Assembly (NCBI GenBank): GCA_012034805.1 | Contig: JAAUOP010000021.1 | Coordinates: forward strand, 1-48,831 | Direction: 5' to 3' | DNA from: Synechococcales cyanobacterium CRU_2_2 | GTDB lineage: Bacteria; Cyanobacteriota; Cyanobacteriia; PCC-9006; JAAUQQ01 | Length of the DNA stretch: 48,831 bases | Shown: in pieces, positions 1-11,279 of the stretch | Layout of the letters: each line of letters starts with the position of its first letter | Position numbering within the stretch: the first letter of the stretch is position 1 | The notes under the pieces: model-generated | What the model was told of the DNA's origin: nothing | Databases searched by the model: none | What the model saw: only the letters and a program-made list of their open reading frames with translations | Program-made: the position numbers and the translations under genes

Positions 1-574
1 ATCAGCAGACCAGCCGGGGCGATCGGCGTTCCGTATACCGTGACCCAATGTCCCGCACAATTAAGCTGGTCAGCGGCAGCGAGACCAGCAGGGCCAGAAC
101 CGATAATGGCAATTTTTTGCCCGTGCGTTTGTGGGGCAACTGGGGCGTAATCCAGCCTTGCTCCCAACCTTTTTCGACGATCGAATACTCAATGTTCTTA
201 ATTGTCACCGGCGGGTTGGTGATGCCCAGGACACAGGAGCCTTCGCAGGGGGCGGGGCAAACTCGACCGGTAAATTCAGGAAAGTTATTGGTTTTATGCA
301 GGCGATCGAGTGCTTCTTTCCACAGCCCTCGATAGATCAAATCATTCCATTCGGGAATTAGGTTGTTGATGGGGCAACCGCTAGCCATGCGGTTGATTTC
401 CATGCCCGTGTGGCAAAAGGGTGTGCCGCAATCCATACAGCGCGAGGCCTGGGTTTGCAGGTCAGTATCGGGCATGGGCAGGTGAAATTCATCCCAATTT
501 CGAATGCGATCGCGGGGCGAGACCTCAGCGGCGACCTCGCGCAGATATTCCATGAAGCCAGTTGGTTTTCCCAT
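1..574 (-). CDS. gltD: Glutamate synthase small subunit GltD, N-terminal part; cut by window edge and frameshifted
   Basis: Small subunit of NAD(P)H-dependent GOGAT, which passes electrons from NAD(P)H through FAD and Fe-S clusters to GltB for glutamate synthesis in the cytoplasm. The N-terminal cysteine clusters that bind two [4Fe-4S] centres are visible (CMDCGTPFC near residue 47, then [10 protein letters not shown] near residue 105). After residue ~152 (RTGKK) the raw frame turns to nonsense. One extra A in the A6 run (complement of 113-118) restores [18 protein letters not shown], the Rossmann FAD-binding motif of the family. The gene follows gltB by 99 bases on the same strand, as in a gltBD operon. 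The rest lies outside the window. The break is probably a sequencing deletion, since the restored frame is well conserved. Confidence 0.9.
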
Positions 575-673
575 GATCGGTGTGGTGTGGTTGCAATAAA
601 GAGGGTGAACAGAGCAATCGGGTCAGTGGGCTAGTGGGGACAGGTTGGCATTGGGCAATCCCCAATCGCCCCC

Positions 674-3600
674 TTACGAGCCCCCGATCCGGCTGACATC
701 GCGGGCGTTTTCCTCAAAAGCAGCGGATAGGGCTTCGTCGTTGCTCAGGCCGGCATCCAGTGCTGTTTTGATATGTTGCAAAACCCGCTTGTAGTCGCGG
801 GGCATGACTTTGACAAAGGTTGCCACGCAGGCATCCCAGTTTTCGAGGATATGGCGGGCGCGATCGCTCCCGGTCAGAGCTCGGTGCCGCTCCAGCATCC
901 CCTGCAAATCACGAATTTCTTCTGGATCTTCAAGGGGCTCCAAGTCCACCATTTCCCGGTTGCAGCGAGTCGAAAAGTCACCGGCTTGATCAAAGATATA
1001 GGCTACACCGCCGCTCATGCCCGCTGCGAAATTGCGCCCGGTTTGACCCAGAATCACGACCTTCCCACCCGTCATGTATTCACAACCATGGTCGCCAATG
1101 GATTCCACCACAGCCTGCACGCCAGAGTTGCGCACACAAAACCGTTCTCCAACCACACCGCGAATATAGGCTTCGCCGCTGGTGGCTCCATAGAAGGCCA
1201 CGTTGCCTGCAATAATGTTCTCCTCGGCGACAAAGCTTGAAGCCTTGGGTGGATAGAGAATGAGTTTGCCGCCGCTGAGCCCCTTGCCGAAATAGTCGTT
1301 GGCATCGCCTTCGAGTTCTAGGGTCACGCCCCTGGGCACGAAGGCCCCAAAGCTTTGACCGGCAGTTCCCTGGAAGCTGAGCTGAACAGTATCTTCGGGC
1401 AGGCCATCCCAGTGACGTTTGGTGATTTCGTTGCCGAGAATGGTGCCAACCACGCGGTTGACGTTACGAATGGGTAAGCTGGCTTTGACGGGTTCGCCGG
1501 TTTCGATCGCAACTTTGCACAAGTCCAACAGCTTGGTCATATCCATAGACTTGTCTAGGCCATGGTCTTGGGGAAACTGGCAATAGCGGCCGACCTCAGG
1601 GCCAACCTGCGGCTGGTAGAGAATCTTCGAGAGATCAATGCCCTTGGCCTTCCAGTGCTCAATGGCCTGCTTCGGCTCCAAGACATCGGTGCGGCCCACC
1701 ATTTCGTTCACCGTGCGGAAGCCGAGTTGGGCCATGATTTCTCGCATTTCCTGGGCGATGAACCGCATGAAATTGACGGTGTGCTGCGGGTCGCCTTTGA
1801 AGTTTTTGCGCAGTTCAGGGTTTTGGGTTGCCACACCCACCGGGCAGGTGTTTTTGTGGCAAACGCGCATCATAATGCAGCCCAGGGTGACCAGCGGTGC
1901 AGTGGAAAAGCCGTATTCCTCTGCGCCGAGTAGGGTGGCGATCGCCACATCCCGCCCCGTTTTCAGTTGGCCATCCGCTTCCACCGCAATGCGGCTGCGC
2001 AAATTGTTCAACACGAGGGTTTGGTGAGTTTCGGCAATGCCCAGTTCCCAGGGCAACCCAGCATGCTTAATCGAGGTCTGGGGCGAGGCTCCGGTGCCGC
2101 CATCGTAGCCCGAGACCAGCACCACGTCGGCATGGGCCTTGGCGACCCCAGCAGCGATTGTACCCACCCCCACTTCCGAGACGAGTTTGACGCTGACCCG
2201 TGCTGCCCGGTTCGCATTTTTGAGGTCATGGATTAGCTCGGCTAGGTCTTCAATGGAGTAGATATCGTGGTGGGGCGGCGGCGAAATCAGTCCGACGCCA
2301 GGGGTTGAGTGGCGAACTTTGGCGATCCAGGGATAGACCTTGAGGCCGGGGAGTTGGCCACCTTCGCCCGGTTTTGCGCCCTGGGCCATTTTGATTTGGA
2401 TTTCCCGCGCCTGGGAGAGATACAAACTGGTGACGCCAAACCGACCGGAGGCGACTTGTTTAATGGCGCTGTTTTTGGAATCGCCCTGGTCATTCGTCCA
2501 GGTGTAGCGCTCCGGGTCTTCACCGCCTTCGCCCGTGTTGGACTTGCCGCCAATGCGATTCATCGCGATCGCCAAGGTCTCATGGGTTTCCTGGGAAATG
2601 GAACCATAGCTCATTGCCCCGGTTTTAAACCGTCGCATAATCGCCTCAATCGACTCCACTTCTTCGAGGGGAACGGCCTCCCGCGTCTTGAAAGCCAGCA
2701 AGTCCCGCAGCCGGAAAAACTGCTGGCCCTGCTCATTGACCTCAGTGGCATACTGCTTATACAACTCATAATTCCCCTCGCGAGTCGCCTGTTGCAACAG
2801 GTGGATGGTGCGGGGCGAGAACAGATGCGCCTCACCATCCTTACGCCACTGATACTCGCCACCCGCATCGAGGGTTTGGTCTGCGACGGCATCGCGATCG
2901 GGAAACCCGTGGTGGTGGCGCACAATCGCTTCCTGGGCGATCACGTCGATGTCCACGCCTTCTAGGCGCGAAGCCGTCCAGGTAAAGTACCGTTCAATCA
3001 CCGAATGGTGCAGCCCCAAGGCCTCAAAAATCTGCGCCCCGCGATAGCTCTGGATCGTGGAAATGCCGATCTTGGAGCCGATCTTAATCACGCCCTTGGT
3101 GACCGATTTGATGAAATTCTTGCAGGCTTTGTCGTACTCGACATCTCGCAGCGAATGCTGTTCGATCATCCCAGCAATGGTGTCAAACACGAGATAGGGG
3201 TTGATGGCTCCACAACCGTAGCCCAGCAACACCGCAAAGTGATGAACCTCACGTGGTTCGCCGGATTCGAGCACGAGGCCAACGCGGGTACGGCTCCCAG
3301 TACGAATCAGATGGTGGTGCAACCCTGCGACGGCGAGCAAGGCGGGAATGGCTGCTCGGGCTAGGCTAATGCCACGATCGCTTAGGATCAACAAATTGAC
3401 ACCAGCTGAGATCGCCTCGTCTGCATCGGCACAGAGTTGGGCGATCGCCGCCTCCATCCCTGCAGCTCCCGTCTTCGGATCAAACAGCGTCGCCAGCGTT
3501 CGGGACTGGAAGCCCTCCAGGGAGATCTCTTTTAGCTTGGCCAACTCTGCATTGCTCAGAATCGGTGTTTGTAGTCTGATCAATCGGCAACTCTCGGGCT

Positions 3601-5302
3601 CGGGCTGGAGCAAGTTGCGCTCGGAACCGATCGTCGTGATCGCTGAGGTGATCAAAGCCTCTCGAATCGAATCAATTGGCGGGTTAGTGACCTGGGCGAA
3701 CAGTTGCTGGAAGTAGTCATACAGTAGCTTAGACTTATGCGACAACACGGGTAAGGGCGTATCTGTTCCCATCGCGCCAACCGCCTCAACCCCGTCCTTG
3801 GCCATCGGCGTCAGCAAGAGACGTAGGTCTTCAAACGTATAGCCAAACGCCATTTGATGTTGCATCAGCACTTCCCCAACCGGCACCTCCGGCTCACCAC
3901 CCACTCCGGTCGGCAGATCGATCAAATCGACCAGATGCTGAGTCAACCAGTCTCGATAGGGCTGCTCGGTGGCCACTTGATGTTTGATTTCCTCATCGGC
4001 GACAATGCGCCCTGCTTGCATATCCACCAAGAACATCCGACCGGGCTCTAGGCGACCCTTCTTCACCACGCGCTCCGGTTCAATCGGCAACACGCCCGCT
4101 TCCGAGGCCATGATCACCAAGTCATCCTGGGTGACGTAGTAACGCGAGGGCCGCAGACCATTGCGATCGAGCACCGCTCCCATCATCGTCCCATCGGTGA
4201 AGGCGATCGAGGCAGGCCCATCCCAAGGCTCCATCAAACAGGAGTGATATTCGTAAAAGGCTTTTTTCTCATCGCTCATGGACTCGTGCGCCGCCCAGGG
4301 TTCTGGGATCATCATCATCATGGCGTGGGGGAGCGATCGCCCCGCCAGGGTCATCAGCTCCAGGGTGTTGTCAAAAATGCCCGAGTCGCTGCTATCGATA
4401 TTGACAATCGGCTGAATCCGCGCCAAATCTTCGCCGAACAGTTTCGAAGCAAACCGGGCCTGCCGGGCGTGCATCCAGTTGACATTGCCCCGCAGCGTAT
4501 TAATTTCGCCGTTATGGGCCACATAGCGGTAGGGATGGGCTCGCTCCCAGCTGGGGAAGGTGTTGGTGCTAAAGCGCGAATGCACCAAGCCCAGGGCGCT
4601 CTCCATCTGCGGGTCGCTCAGGTCTGGATAATATTGGCCCACCTGTTCTGGCATTAACATGCCTTTGTAGACAATGGTGCGGCTAGACAGACTGGCAGGG
4701 TACCAATAAGTGTCGAGCTTGGCCGTGCGGATGGCGTTGTGCGATCGCTTCCGAATCACATACAGCTTGCGCTCAAAGGCCAAGCCATCGTCTTCAACCC
4801 AATCCCCACTGCGCCCCACAAACACTTGCTGCATGAAAGGCTCGCTGCCCTGAGCCGTCTTGCCCAAGCTGGAGTGATCCGTTGGCACATCCCGCCAGCC
4901 CAGCACAGTCTGTCCTTCTTCGCTCACAATTTGCTCAAAGGCAGCCCGCCCCGCCTGTCGGGCTGCGGGGTCGGGCGAGGCATAGATCATCCCAACACCA
5001 TATTGCCCCGGCCCTGGCAGCGCGACGCCCATGTCCGCCGTCACCTTGGCCATAAACCGATGGGGCATTTGGAGCAAGATTCCCGCCCCATCGCCGGTGT
5101 TTGGCTCTGCCCCCACCGCACCTCGGTGATCCAAGTTGATCAAAATCGTCAGCGCCTGATCCACGATGCTGTGGGAGGCTTGCCCCTTCATGTGAACGAT
5201 AAACCCGACGCCGCAGGCGTCATGCTCAAATTTGGGATCGTAAAGACCCTGTCGCTGCGGCATCTGATTGAACGCCTGATTGAACAAGGGATTTGAGTTC
5301 AT
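674..5302 (-). CDS. gltB: Glutamate synthase large subunit (GOGAT alpha)
   Basis: Makes two glutamates from glutamine and 2-oxoglutarate; the central nitrogen-assimilation step after glutamine synthetase. The 1542-residue product has the family length. Cys30 in HDACGVGF is the N-terminal nucleophile exposed by removal of a 29-residue propeptide. The glutaminase domain follows ([19 protein letters not shown]), then the FMN-binding synthase domain with [27 protein letters not shown] and the 3Fe-4S cysteines in [19 protein letters not shown], and a C-terminal beta-helix rich in Gly. An upstream in-frame ATG at 5350 exists, but the 5302 start gives a normal propeptide. No strong Shine-Dalgarno is seen. 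Cyanobacteria also have a ferredoxin-dependent form (GlsF); the adjacent gltD points to the NAD(P)H enzyme. Confidence 0.95.
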   Translation of the reverse strand: MNSNPLFNQAFNQMPQRQGLYDPKFEHDACGVGFIVHMKGQASHSIVDQALTILINLDHRGAVGAEPNTGDGAGILLQMPHRFMAKVTADMGVALPGPGQYGVGMIYASPDPAARQAGRAAFEQIVSEEGQTVLGWRDVPTDHSSLGKTAQGSEPFMQQVFVGRSGDWVEDDGLAFERKLYVIRKRSHNAIRTAKLDTYWYPASLSSRTIVYKGMLMPEQVGQYYPDLSDPQMESALGLVHSRFSTNTFPSWERAHPYRYVAHNGEINTLRGNVNWMHARQARFASKLFGEDLARIQPIVNIDSSDSGIFDNTLELMTLAGRSLPHAMMMMIPEPWAAHESMSDEKKAFYEYHSCLMEPWDGPASIAFTDGTMMGAVLDRNGLRPSRYYVTQDDLVIMASEAGVLPIEPERVVKKGRLEPGRMFLVDMQAGRIVADEEIKHQVATEQPYRDWLTQHLVDLIDLPTGVGGEPEVPVGEVLMQHQMAFGYTFEDLRLLLTPMAKDGVEAVGAMGTDTPLPVLSHKSKLLYDYFQQLFAQVTNPPIDSIREALITSAITTIGSERNLLQPEPESCRLIRLQTPILSNAELAKLKEISLEGFQSRTLATLFDPKTGAAGMEAAIAQLCADADEAISAGVNLLILSDRGISLARAAIPALLAVAGLHHHLIRTGSRTRVGLVLESGEPREVHHFAVLLGYGCGAINPYLVFDTIAGMIEQHSLRDVEYDKACKNFIKSVTKGVIKIGSKIGISTIQSYRGAQIFEALGLHHSVIERYFTWTASRLEGVDIDVIAQEAIVRHHHGFPDRDAVADQTLDAGGEYQWRKDGEAHLFSPRTIHLLQQATREGNYELYKQYATEVNEQGQQFFRLRDLLAFKTREAVPLEEVESIEAIMRRFKTGAMSYGSISQETHETLAIAMNRIGGKSNTGEGGEDPERYTWTNDQGDSKNSAIKQVASGRFGVTSLYLSQAREIQIKMAQGAKPGEGGQLPGLKVYPWIAKVRHSTPGVGLISPPPHHDIYSIEDLAELIHDLKNANRAARVSVKLVSEVGVGTIAAGVAKAHADVVLVSGYDGGTGASPQTSIKHAGLPWELGIAETHQTLVLNNLRSRIAVEADGQLKTGRDVAIATLLGAEEYGFSTAPLVTLGCIMMRVCHKNTCPVGVATQNPELRKNFKGDPQHTVNFMRFIAQEMREIMAQLGFRTVNEMVGRTDVLEPKQAIEHWKAKGIDLSKILYQPQVGPEVGRYCQFPQDHGLDKSMDMTKLLDLCKVAIETGEPVKASLPIRNVNRVVGTILGNEITKRHWDGLPEDTVQLSFQGTAGQSFGAFVPRGVTLELEGDANDYFGKGLSGGKLILYPPKASSFVAEENIIAGNVAFYGATSGEAYIRGVVGERFCVRNSGVQAVVESIGDHGCEYMTGGKVVILGQTGRNFAAGMSGGVAYIFDQAGDFSTRCNREMVDLEPLEDPEEIRDLQGMLERHRALTGSDRARHILENWDACVATFVKVMPRDYKRVLQHIKTALDAGLSNDEALSAAFEENARDVSRIGGS

Positions 5303-5609
5303 ATTTATTGGAAAGCCCGATACTGGCAAGACTCGACGGACAAGACGCACCTGGCAGCAGCGAGAGCTTGCCCCAGGGTGAAGGAAAGTCCCTAAATATT
5401 AAGGGGGAAATCCCGCATCTCGATGCCCAGAACCATGAACTACATAGTTTGTTAGATAAGCCGGTGATCCCGAGGGCTGAAGGTGAAGCATTTCTTTGCA
5501 ATAGTGACGATCGCCAATTTTGTCTCGAAAAATTTTCAGTTGTTAAGAAACTTGAAATGATCACTCTTTTTATCTCGAACGATGGGGGCCAGCTTCGGGC
5601 CAAGACGAA
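5303..5609. other. Intergenic region between gltB and rnc
   Basis: This stretch must hold the gltB promoter on the minus strand. It is more AT-rich than its flanks, but I see no convincing NtcA palindrome (GTA-N8-TAC), no clear -35/-10 pair and no RNA gene. Open frames here are short and have no recognisable family. Confidence 0.5.
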
Positions 5610-6347
5610 TCAGCAACTAGCCTTGGGGGGGCGGGAAAGCGCCTGTTCGGCAGCGGCCTTCTCGGCGTCCTGCTTGCGTTTGCCGCTGCCACTACCGATG
5701 ACTTGGCCCTGAACCCAGACTTCCACCCGGAATTGCTTGTCGTGGTCTGGCCCCGATTCAGCGACGACTTTGTACACCGGCGTTTGTTGAAATTGCTGTT
5801 GTGCCCAGGCTTGCAGCAGGCTTTTGGGGTTGGACTGGGGTAGGGCGATCGCCAACCCATCCACCACCGCCTCAAAAAAGGGAATCACCCAATCCCACAC
5901 TGCATCCAGCTCGGATTCTTGATCCAAAAAATAGGCCCCGACCACCGCCTCAAAGGCACAGCTGAGCAGATTGGAATTCTGACGGCCACCCTGTTTTTCT
6001 GCACCTTGTCCGAGCTTGAGGCGATCGCCCAGGCTCGCCCACACCGCGAATTCCGCCAACTGTGTCTCATCCACCAAGACCGAGCGGAGCGCCGTGAGCT
6101 CACCCTCGGATTTATCGGGGTAGCGTTTATACAAAAATTCGCCGCTGATGAAATTGAGCACCGCATCACCCAAAAACTCGAGTCGCTCGTTATGGTCGCC
6201 TTCTTCTGGATATTCGTTCGCGTAGGAGCGGTGGGTGAGGGCTTGGCTGAGCAGCGGATCATGGCAGAAGCTAGGAAGTTGGAATGCATTCTGCTGGAAT
6301 GTATTCTGCGGCAAAGCCGCTTTGCTGGTGTTAGAGGGAACGTGCAT
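5610..6347 (-). CDS. rnc: Ribonuclease III
   Basis: Cleaves double-stranded RNA in rRNA processing and mRNA turnover in the cytoplasm. The catalytic domain carries the signature NERLEFLGDAVLNF with the metal-binding Glu and Asp, then the second acidic cluster in CAFEAVVGAYFLDQ. A C-terminal double-stranded-RNA-binding domain follows (PKSLLQAWAQQQFQQTPVY to the Ala-rich end KQDAEKAAAEQAL). The frame extends upstream to a TTG at 6440, but the ATG at 6347 fits family length better; neither start has a clear ribosome site. Cyanobacteria often have several RNase III-like genes; this one has both domains and is the full-length type. Confidence 0.93.
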   Translation of the reverse strand: MHVPSNTSKAALPQNTFQQNAFQLPSFCHDPLLSQALTHRSYANEYPEEGDHNERLEFLGDAVLNFISGEFLYKRYPDKSEGELTALRSVLVDETQLAEFAVWASLGDRLKLGQGAEKQGGRQNSNLLSCAFEAVVGAYFLDQESELDAVWDWVIPFFEAVVDGLAIALPQSNPKSLLQAWAQQQFQQTPVYKVVAESGPDHDKQFRVEVWVQGQVIGSGSGKRKQDAEKAAAEQALSRPPKASC

Positions 6348-6603
6348 AGGGGCAAAGAAGTAGACGAGAGGGTGCGAGCCTGAGGCGAACGAACGCCCAC
6401 AACCTGCAAGATTTTGGATCTGCTGATCGAGATTTGGCAAGGCAGGGAGAGAAAAATCAGGCGGAATCAGGCTGCGATCGCCTGAATCTATTTGTATGCT
6501 AGAGGGATATGGGTATCAATTCAGTACCGCCAAGTCCCCTCCAGCACCGCCCAACCTCAGCATCCATACCGTCTCAGTGTCATCTTCTCCCCAGGAATCC
6601 GTC

Positions 6604-7179
6604 ATGGCTGGCCCCAAGGAATACCGCAGCGTCACAGAATTTCCATTGCATCTCGAACAGCTTGAGCGTGAAGCCCTAGAGCATCACTATCTGGAGTTAC
6701 GGACGACCTACGGCAGTCTCACCAAGAGCCGAGGTCAGTTGGTGCGCCGCCAAACTGAGGCGAAGGCCAAGGTCGCAGAACTGCAGGCAAGCTTGAAGCG
6801 GCTGAATGCGGCGATCGCCCAAGCCCAAACCGAAAAAGAAACCCTCAAAGCCTCCCTGGCCCACAACACCCAAATCCGTCATCAGCTCGAAACTTGGGGC
6901 AACTCCCTCGCTGAGGACGTAGATGACCTCAATGCCAAAATGTTTGCCACGGCGAAGCTTTTGGGAGACTTTGAAGCGGTCTACGAAGAAGTCCAGGCTA
7001 AGGGCGGTATCCTGTCCATCGGCAAGCGCTTCTCGCTGCTGTTGAATGCGGTGAAACGTTTGCTGAATACCGATATTGCTGACTTGATTACCCAGCCCCA
7101 AAAGTCTGCCCAGAGTCCAGACTGGGCCGATGAAAGCCCCAGTAATATCAACAAATCGCTCCACGATGGCAGCGCCTAG
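6604..7179 (+). CDS. Coiled-coil protein of unknown function
   Basis: A 191-residue cytoplasmic protein that I do not recognise. Start at 6604 (MAGPKEY) is preceded by AGGA at a suitable distance; the open frame itself begins further upstream. Residues ~20-110 are heptad-rich and predict a long coiled coil (QTEAKAKVAELQASLKRL), followed by a more globular helical part (FEAVYEEVQAKGGILSIGKR) and a polar tail. No signal peptide or membrane segment is seen. It lies 24 bases before another helical protein on the same strand, so the two are probably co-transcribed and may form a complex. Function cannot be assigned. Confidence 0.7.
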   Translation: MAGPKEYRSVTEFPLHLEQLEREALEHHYLELRTTYGSLTKSRGQLVRRQTEAKAKVAELQASLKRLNAAIAQAQTEKETLKASLAHNTQIRHQLETWGNSLAEDVDDLNAKMFATAKLLGDFEAVYEEVQAKGGILSIGKRFSLLLNAVKRLLNTDIADLITQPQKSAQSPDWADESPSNINKSLHDGSA

Positions 7180-7203
7180 TCTGAATTCGGAAACAACGCC
7201 ACC

Positions 7204-7710
7204 ATGGGAAAACTCACCGATTCGTTCAAAGACACGTCCCAGCAGTTGGGCAAGCTTAAGCAAGGCATTCAGCAGATGCAGGCGCTGGGAGAAGCGCTGG
7301 CCGACAATACCCAAGATGTGGCGGCGGCAGCCCTACGAACGGGCTATGCCTACGCCAAGGTTGAAGCAGCCCAGGCGGAGGTGGCCAGTGCCCAGACTTC
7401 CAAGCTTTGGACACTGCCAATGCTCAAGGCGGAGTTTGCCACGGCAGCCAAGGCCTATGGGCATTTGAAGGCAGAATTTGGGGTGAGTTTGCGATCGCGA
7501 AGTTGGCAAAATATCCTCGATGCCTGGAACGAGGCCTTGGAGCAAAAGCCGTCAGCACAGTTGTGCGCTCCCGAGCGATCGCCCCAGCATTTATCTCCAG
7601 AGCCGTCAGCACTCGAACAGCGGCTGCTCGCCCTAGAACGGTTGGTTGCTCAACAGTCTGTAAAGATTGCCCAGTTGGAAGCCCAGACACAGGCTAGGTG
7701 TCATAGATGA
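7204..7710 (+). CDS. Helical protein of unknown function
   Basis: A 168-residue Ala/Gln/Leu-rich helical protein, unknown to me. Residues 1-60 look like an amphipathic helical bundle (GIQQMQALGEALADNTQDVA), a small globular centre follows (SLRSRSWQNILDAWNEALEQ), and the C-terminus is a short coiled coil (LEQRLLALERLVAQQSVKI) separated by a Pro/Ser linker. There is no signal peptide. It follows the coiled-coil gene at 6604 by 24 bases, suggesting an operon. The start ATG has no evident Shine-Dalgarno, which is common in cyanobacteria. Confidence 0.65.
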   Translation: MGKLTDSFKDTSQQLGKLKQGIQQMQALGEALADNTQDVAAAALRTGYAYAKVEAAQAEVASAQTSKLWTLPMLKAEFATAAKAYGHLKAEFGVSLRSRSWQNILDAWNEALEQKPSAQLCAPERSPQHLSPEPSALEQRLLALERLVAQQSVKIAQLEAQTQARCHR

Positions 7711-7758
7711 CTTTTGCTGGCGATCACATCAAATACATAAGCCAAAATTAGGCCAAAA

Positions 7759-7764
7759 TATAAT
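7759..7764 (+). promoter_or_regulatory. Possible -10 box of the ABC exporter gene
   Basis: A perfect TATAAT lies 11 bases before the ATG at 7776. No good -35 partner is seen at 17 bases upstream, and the implied leader would be very short, so this is tentative. Confidence 0.3.
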
Positions 7765-7775
7765 AGATCTACCTC

Positions 7776-9631
7776 ATGCAAATCTCAGAACTCAAGCCCA
7801 CCGAAGCCCTGCGGCGCAGCATTTTGTTGGTGATACAATCTGCGCCGCGAGAGCTTGCTCAGCTAGCTTGCCTCAACATCGTCACCGGCTTGGGGCCTGC
7901 GATCGCCCTCTTCCTCAGCAAAGTCGTCATCGATGAGATCTCTCGGCTGGCTCAAAACGGCCCGATTCAAACCTGGCAGAGCTTGCTGACCCGCGACTCG
8001 TTGTTGCTCTGGGCTATCATCGGCACCCTTGGACTGCGGTTGGTGATTGATGTAGCTTCAACCATCGATATTCTGCTGTTTGCCGCCCTGCGCGATCGCG
8101 TCCAAGGGGTCGTCCAGGGCCGCGTGCTCGAAAAAATTGTCACCTTCAGCGACATCGCCCTCTTCGAGCGCCCCGACCTGCTGAATTTGGTGGAACTCTC
8201 CGAAAAGGGGATTCAGCGGCTCCAGCGGCTCTCATTTATGATCACCGCAACGCTCCAAGGCCTGTTTGTCTTCTTTCCAGCGGTGGTGCTGTCGGCCTCC
8301 CTCGCCTGGTGGATTCCATTGCTGCTGATTGCGGTGACCGCCCCGGCAGTGTCTGTGGACATTCGTCACCGCCGCAAAAGCTGGCGTGTCGAAGAGACCC
8401 AGGCGGCGGCATCGCGGGAGATGGGCATTTATGAGAGGCTGATTCGCAGCGAAGCCTACGCCAAGGAAATTCGTCTGTTCTCGCTACAACCGATTATGAT
8501 GGCGCGTTGGCGATCGCGCTTCGAGCAGGTCTTTGGCGCAATGCTCAAGGTGCGCAAGCAGGGGGCGATCGCCATGGGTATCTGGTCATTCATTGGCGCA
8601 GTTGGGGCATCATTTCCCTACGTTTTCGTAGTTTTAGGCGTTGTTCGAGGTCAGTTTACTCTAGGTGACATTGCCCTATACACGGGAGTGATTGCTCAAA
8701 TGCAGACCAGCCTCTACATGCTGATTGCCAATATCGGCGATCTCTACGATGTGACCCTGGCGACGAAACCCATTTTTCAGTTGTTGGACTTGCAACCGGA
8801 ATTGATTTCACCGCCCCAGGCGATCGCAGCAAATCCCTGGCATAATCCGACACCCCAGGGCGACACTTCCCCAAACACGGGCATTGTGGTGCAGGATCTG
8901 TGGTTCGAGTATCCCGGCAGTGAACGCCCTATTCTCAAGCGGATCAACTTCAAAATTAAGCCGGGGGAAATGGTGGCCTTAGTGGGCGAAAACGGTGCAG
9001 GGAAAACAACCCTAGGCAAGTTGCTCTGCCGACTCTATGACCCGACCCAGGGCTCGATTTATTGGAACGACAAGGACTATCGGCAGCTGGACTTGGGCGA
9101 ATTGCGCGATCGCATCGCCGTGGTGATGCAAGATTATGCTCGCTTTCCGGCCAGCTTGCGAGACAATGTCGGCTGGGGATTTCAGCCTCAGTACGACGAG
9201 GATACGGCTATTCAGGGCGTCCTGGAGGAAGCCGGTATCGGCAAACTTCCCCAGACCTTTGACCAAGGATTAGAAACGCCCCTGGGCAAGGAACTCGAAC
9301 ATGGGGTGGATTTGTCGGGTGGCCAGTGGCAGCGGGTGCGATCGCCCGTGCCCTGATGCGTCTCGACAGCACTGAATTGTTAGTCTTTGACGAACCGACG
9401 GCAGCCCTAGATCCGAAAAATGAACAAGAAATCTATAACATTTTTCGCTCCATTACCCGAGGTCGTATGGCAGTGGTGGTTAGCCATCGGCTGGCCTTAG
9501 CAAAATTGGCCGATCGCATTGTCGTTTTAGAAAATGGCGAAATTCTGGAGCAGGGCAGCCATGACGAGCTGATGGCCGAAGCGGGTCTCTACGCCAATAT
9601 GTTTAGTCGGCAAGCGAGCAGCTATCTTTAG
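7776..9631 (+). CDS. ABC exporter, fused membrane and ATPase domains; frameshifted near 9338
   Basis: Half-size type I ABC exporter (about 618 residues when repaired), probably exporting a lipid, peptide or small molecule across the inner membrane. Residues 1-330 form a six-helix membrane domain. The ATPase follows with Walker A GENGAGKTT, signature LSGGQWQRV, Walker B LLVFDEPTAALDP and the H-loop VVVSHRL. The raw frame stops at 9356 just after the signature motif. One added G in cgggtgcgatcgcc gives RVAIARALMRLDS and joins the second part, which runs to 9631. The break abuts a GCGATCGC octamer. The 3' end overlaps the convergent CPBP gene by four bases. Substrate unknown. Confidence 0.85.
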
Positions 9632-10605
9632 CGTAATGACTGCGGCCTGGCGCGTCGCCATTGGCCAAAAAAGGCAAAGTAAAAAATGGCATACTCCACC
9701 CAAAAGACTACCACCGACCACATGGGACTGCCGTCTGCATCCACTGTCAAAATTGAAGGTGCAGGCACAACAGAATCGGTACTACTAATAATCAAAATAC
9801 CAAAAAAGTTGATCGCCAAATGAAAGCCGATCGCCAGCTCCAGTCGATTATCCCGGAGTGTCAGCCAGTTGGCCGCAACCCCAAAGGCAAAATAGTAAAA
9901 CGCCATCCAACCAAACCCGCGTAACATCTCAGGATTGGACAGGTGAACCAACCCAAAGGGAATCGCAGCAACCAATGCCAAAATCACCTTGGATCGAATC
10001 AACAACCCTAATCCTTGCAGCAGATAGCCCCGAAAAAACAACTCCTCGCAGGACACCTGAATAAACGTCAGGGGAATCGTTACGGCGAGTAAGCTCAGCC
10101 ACTGGCGCGGTTCAAAGGTGAACATAAACTCGTTCGGTTCGAGCCCATAGCCCACTGCACCCAACAGCGACAGCATGGCAAACCAAAGCCCAAACGCAGC
10201 TAAAATTCGCCACCAACGCACTTGCAACCTTGCGCCCAATAGCGACAAAAATGGCCGTCGATGGATCCAAGGCAACACAATGGCAAGGCTAGCCAGCCCG
10301 AAGATAAAAGAAATATTATTCGCCACCAGGGATGGGATGGAAGGCTGTGCCAAAAAATCGATCAATGACGTTGTCAAAATTTCTGGTGGAACGCCTTGGA
10401 ACAGTAGCCAAATCGCCACAAAAATCCCCGTACCAAAACTACCCACGAACAAAAAGCCAAAGAGAATCAATGCAATACCCAGGCAATAGCGCCACCAGGC
10501 ATTTTTCCCAAGATATGCCACCCCGCGCCAGTCTTGGGTGCCCTGGGATAGATCAATTGCAGCTGGATTAGGCTCTGGGTTCCTTGCCGTATCATTCATC
10601 TTCAT
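9628..10605 (-). CDS. CPBP-family intramembrane metalloprotease
   Basis: Membrane protein of 325 residues in the CPBP (CAAX protease/bacteriocin-processing, Rce1-like) family. It has about eight hydrophobic segments. The three conserved catalytic motifs are present: EE-x3-R in SCEELFFRGYLLQGL, a His in PFGLVHLS, and H-x3-N in GFHLAINFF. Members cleave peptides or prenylated proteins within the membrane; the substrate here is unknown. Two possible start ATGs lie 6 bases apart (10605, 10599). It converges on the ABC exporter with a four-base overlap, so no functional link is implied by an operon. Confidence 0.88.
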   Translation of the reverse strand: MKMNDTARNPEPNPAAIDLSQGTQDWRGVAYLGKNAWWRYCLGIALILFGFLFVGSFGTGIFVAIWLLFQGVPPEILTTSLIDFLAQPSIPSLVANNISFIFGLASLAIVLPWIHRRPFLSLLGARLQVRWWRILAAFGLWFAMLSLLGAVGYGLEPNEFMFTFEPRQWLSLLAVTIPLTFIQVSCEELFFRGYLLQGLGLLIRSKVILALVAAIPFGLVHLSNPEMLRGFGWMAFYYFAFGVAANWLTLRDNRLELAIGFHLAINFFGILIISSTDSVVPAPSILTVDADGSPMWSVVVFWVEYAIFYFAFFGQWRRARPQSLR

Positions 10606-10718
10606 TCAATCAATAAGTATCGAAAATACCGGTGAGATCTACCCGAGAGAACCCTCTCAAATCTGAACGTATTTGGGCGAGTCCAAAGGACGAATCCCCA
10701 GGACTGCCTCGAGCCCCT

Positions 10719-11279
10719 TTAGTCCCGATTCAAAATTGCTTTGATAAAGGCAGGACGAGTCATGATACGTTGCATATAGGCCGTTGTGGCGGTGTAGGTG
10801 CTCAGGTCTAGCTTCAGTAACATGGGAAAGTAGTTGAGCATTGAGCCGACTGCTGCGTCAGCAACTGTGAAGCGATCGCCCATCACAAATTCCTGTCGAG
10901 CAAAGATCGGTTCTAGGCCAGACATCAGCCGAGGCAATTCCTGGTCACGGCTCGCTTCAACAAAAATGCCGGGGCCGAGCGTGGCATTGGCAAACAAGAT
11001 CCACTGGTTGGCGATCGCCCGCTCTGCCAGCGTTGCCGTCTTCATTTCACCGTAGCACTCTGCCAAATACAGCAAAATTGCCCCTGACTCAAATAGGCGC
11101 AAATCCCCATCGGTCAGCCCTGGCACCTTGCCAAAGGGATTGATATCGGTGTACGGCGCTTGGCAATGCTCTCCCGCTGCCATGTTCAGCAGGACAAACT
11201 CGTAGGGCAAGCCTAGTTCTTCCAAATACCACTGGACAATCGAGGCCCGACTGCGAGCTCCACCGTATAGCTTGATCAT
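10719..11279 (-). CDS. Glutathione S-transferase family protein
   Basis: Cytosolic 186-residue glutathione S-transferase. The N-terminal thioredoxin-like domain begins MIKLYGGARSRASIVQWYLE with a Ser-type active site, and contains the cis-Pro and glutathione contacts NPFGKVPGL and LFESGAILLYLAE. The all-helical C-terminal domain ends with FTVADAAVGSML, the N-cap motif of the family. The ATG at 11279 is chosen over an upstream extension because AAGGAG sits six bases before it. This start overlaps the stop of the upstream coiled-coil gene as TGATG, so translation is probably coupled. Substrate unknown. Confidence 0.9.
   Translation of the reverse strand: MIKLYGGARSRASIVQWYLEELGLPYEFVLLNMAAGEHCQAPYTDINPFGKVPGLTDGDLRLFESGAILLYLAECYGEMKTATLAERAIANQWILFANATLGPGIFVEASRDQELPRLMSGLEPIFARQEFVMGDRFTVADAAVGSMLNYFPMLLKLDLSTYTATTAYMQRIMTRPAFIKAILNRD

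Noticed and set aside
5430..5450. Possible NtcA site upstream of gltB
   Set aside because: On the minus strand only GTA-N8-TTC is present, one mismatch from the GTA-N8-TAC core, and no -10 box is properly spaced from it.
5300..5712. 139-codon plus-strand frame over the gltB-rnc spacer
   Set aside because: It overlaps the 3' part of rnc in antisense and shows no domain or natural composition.
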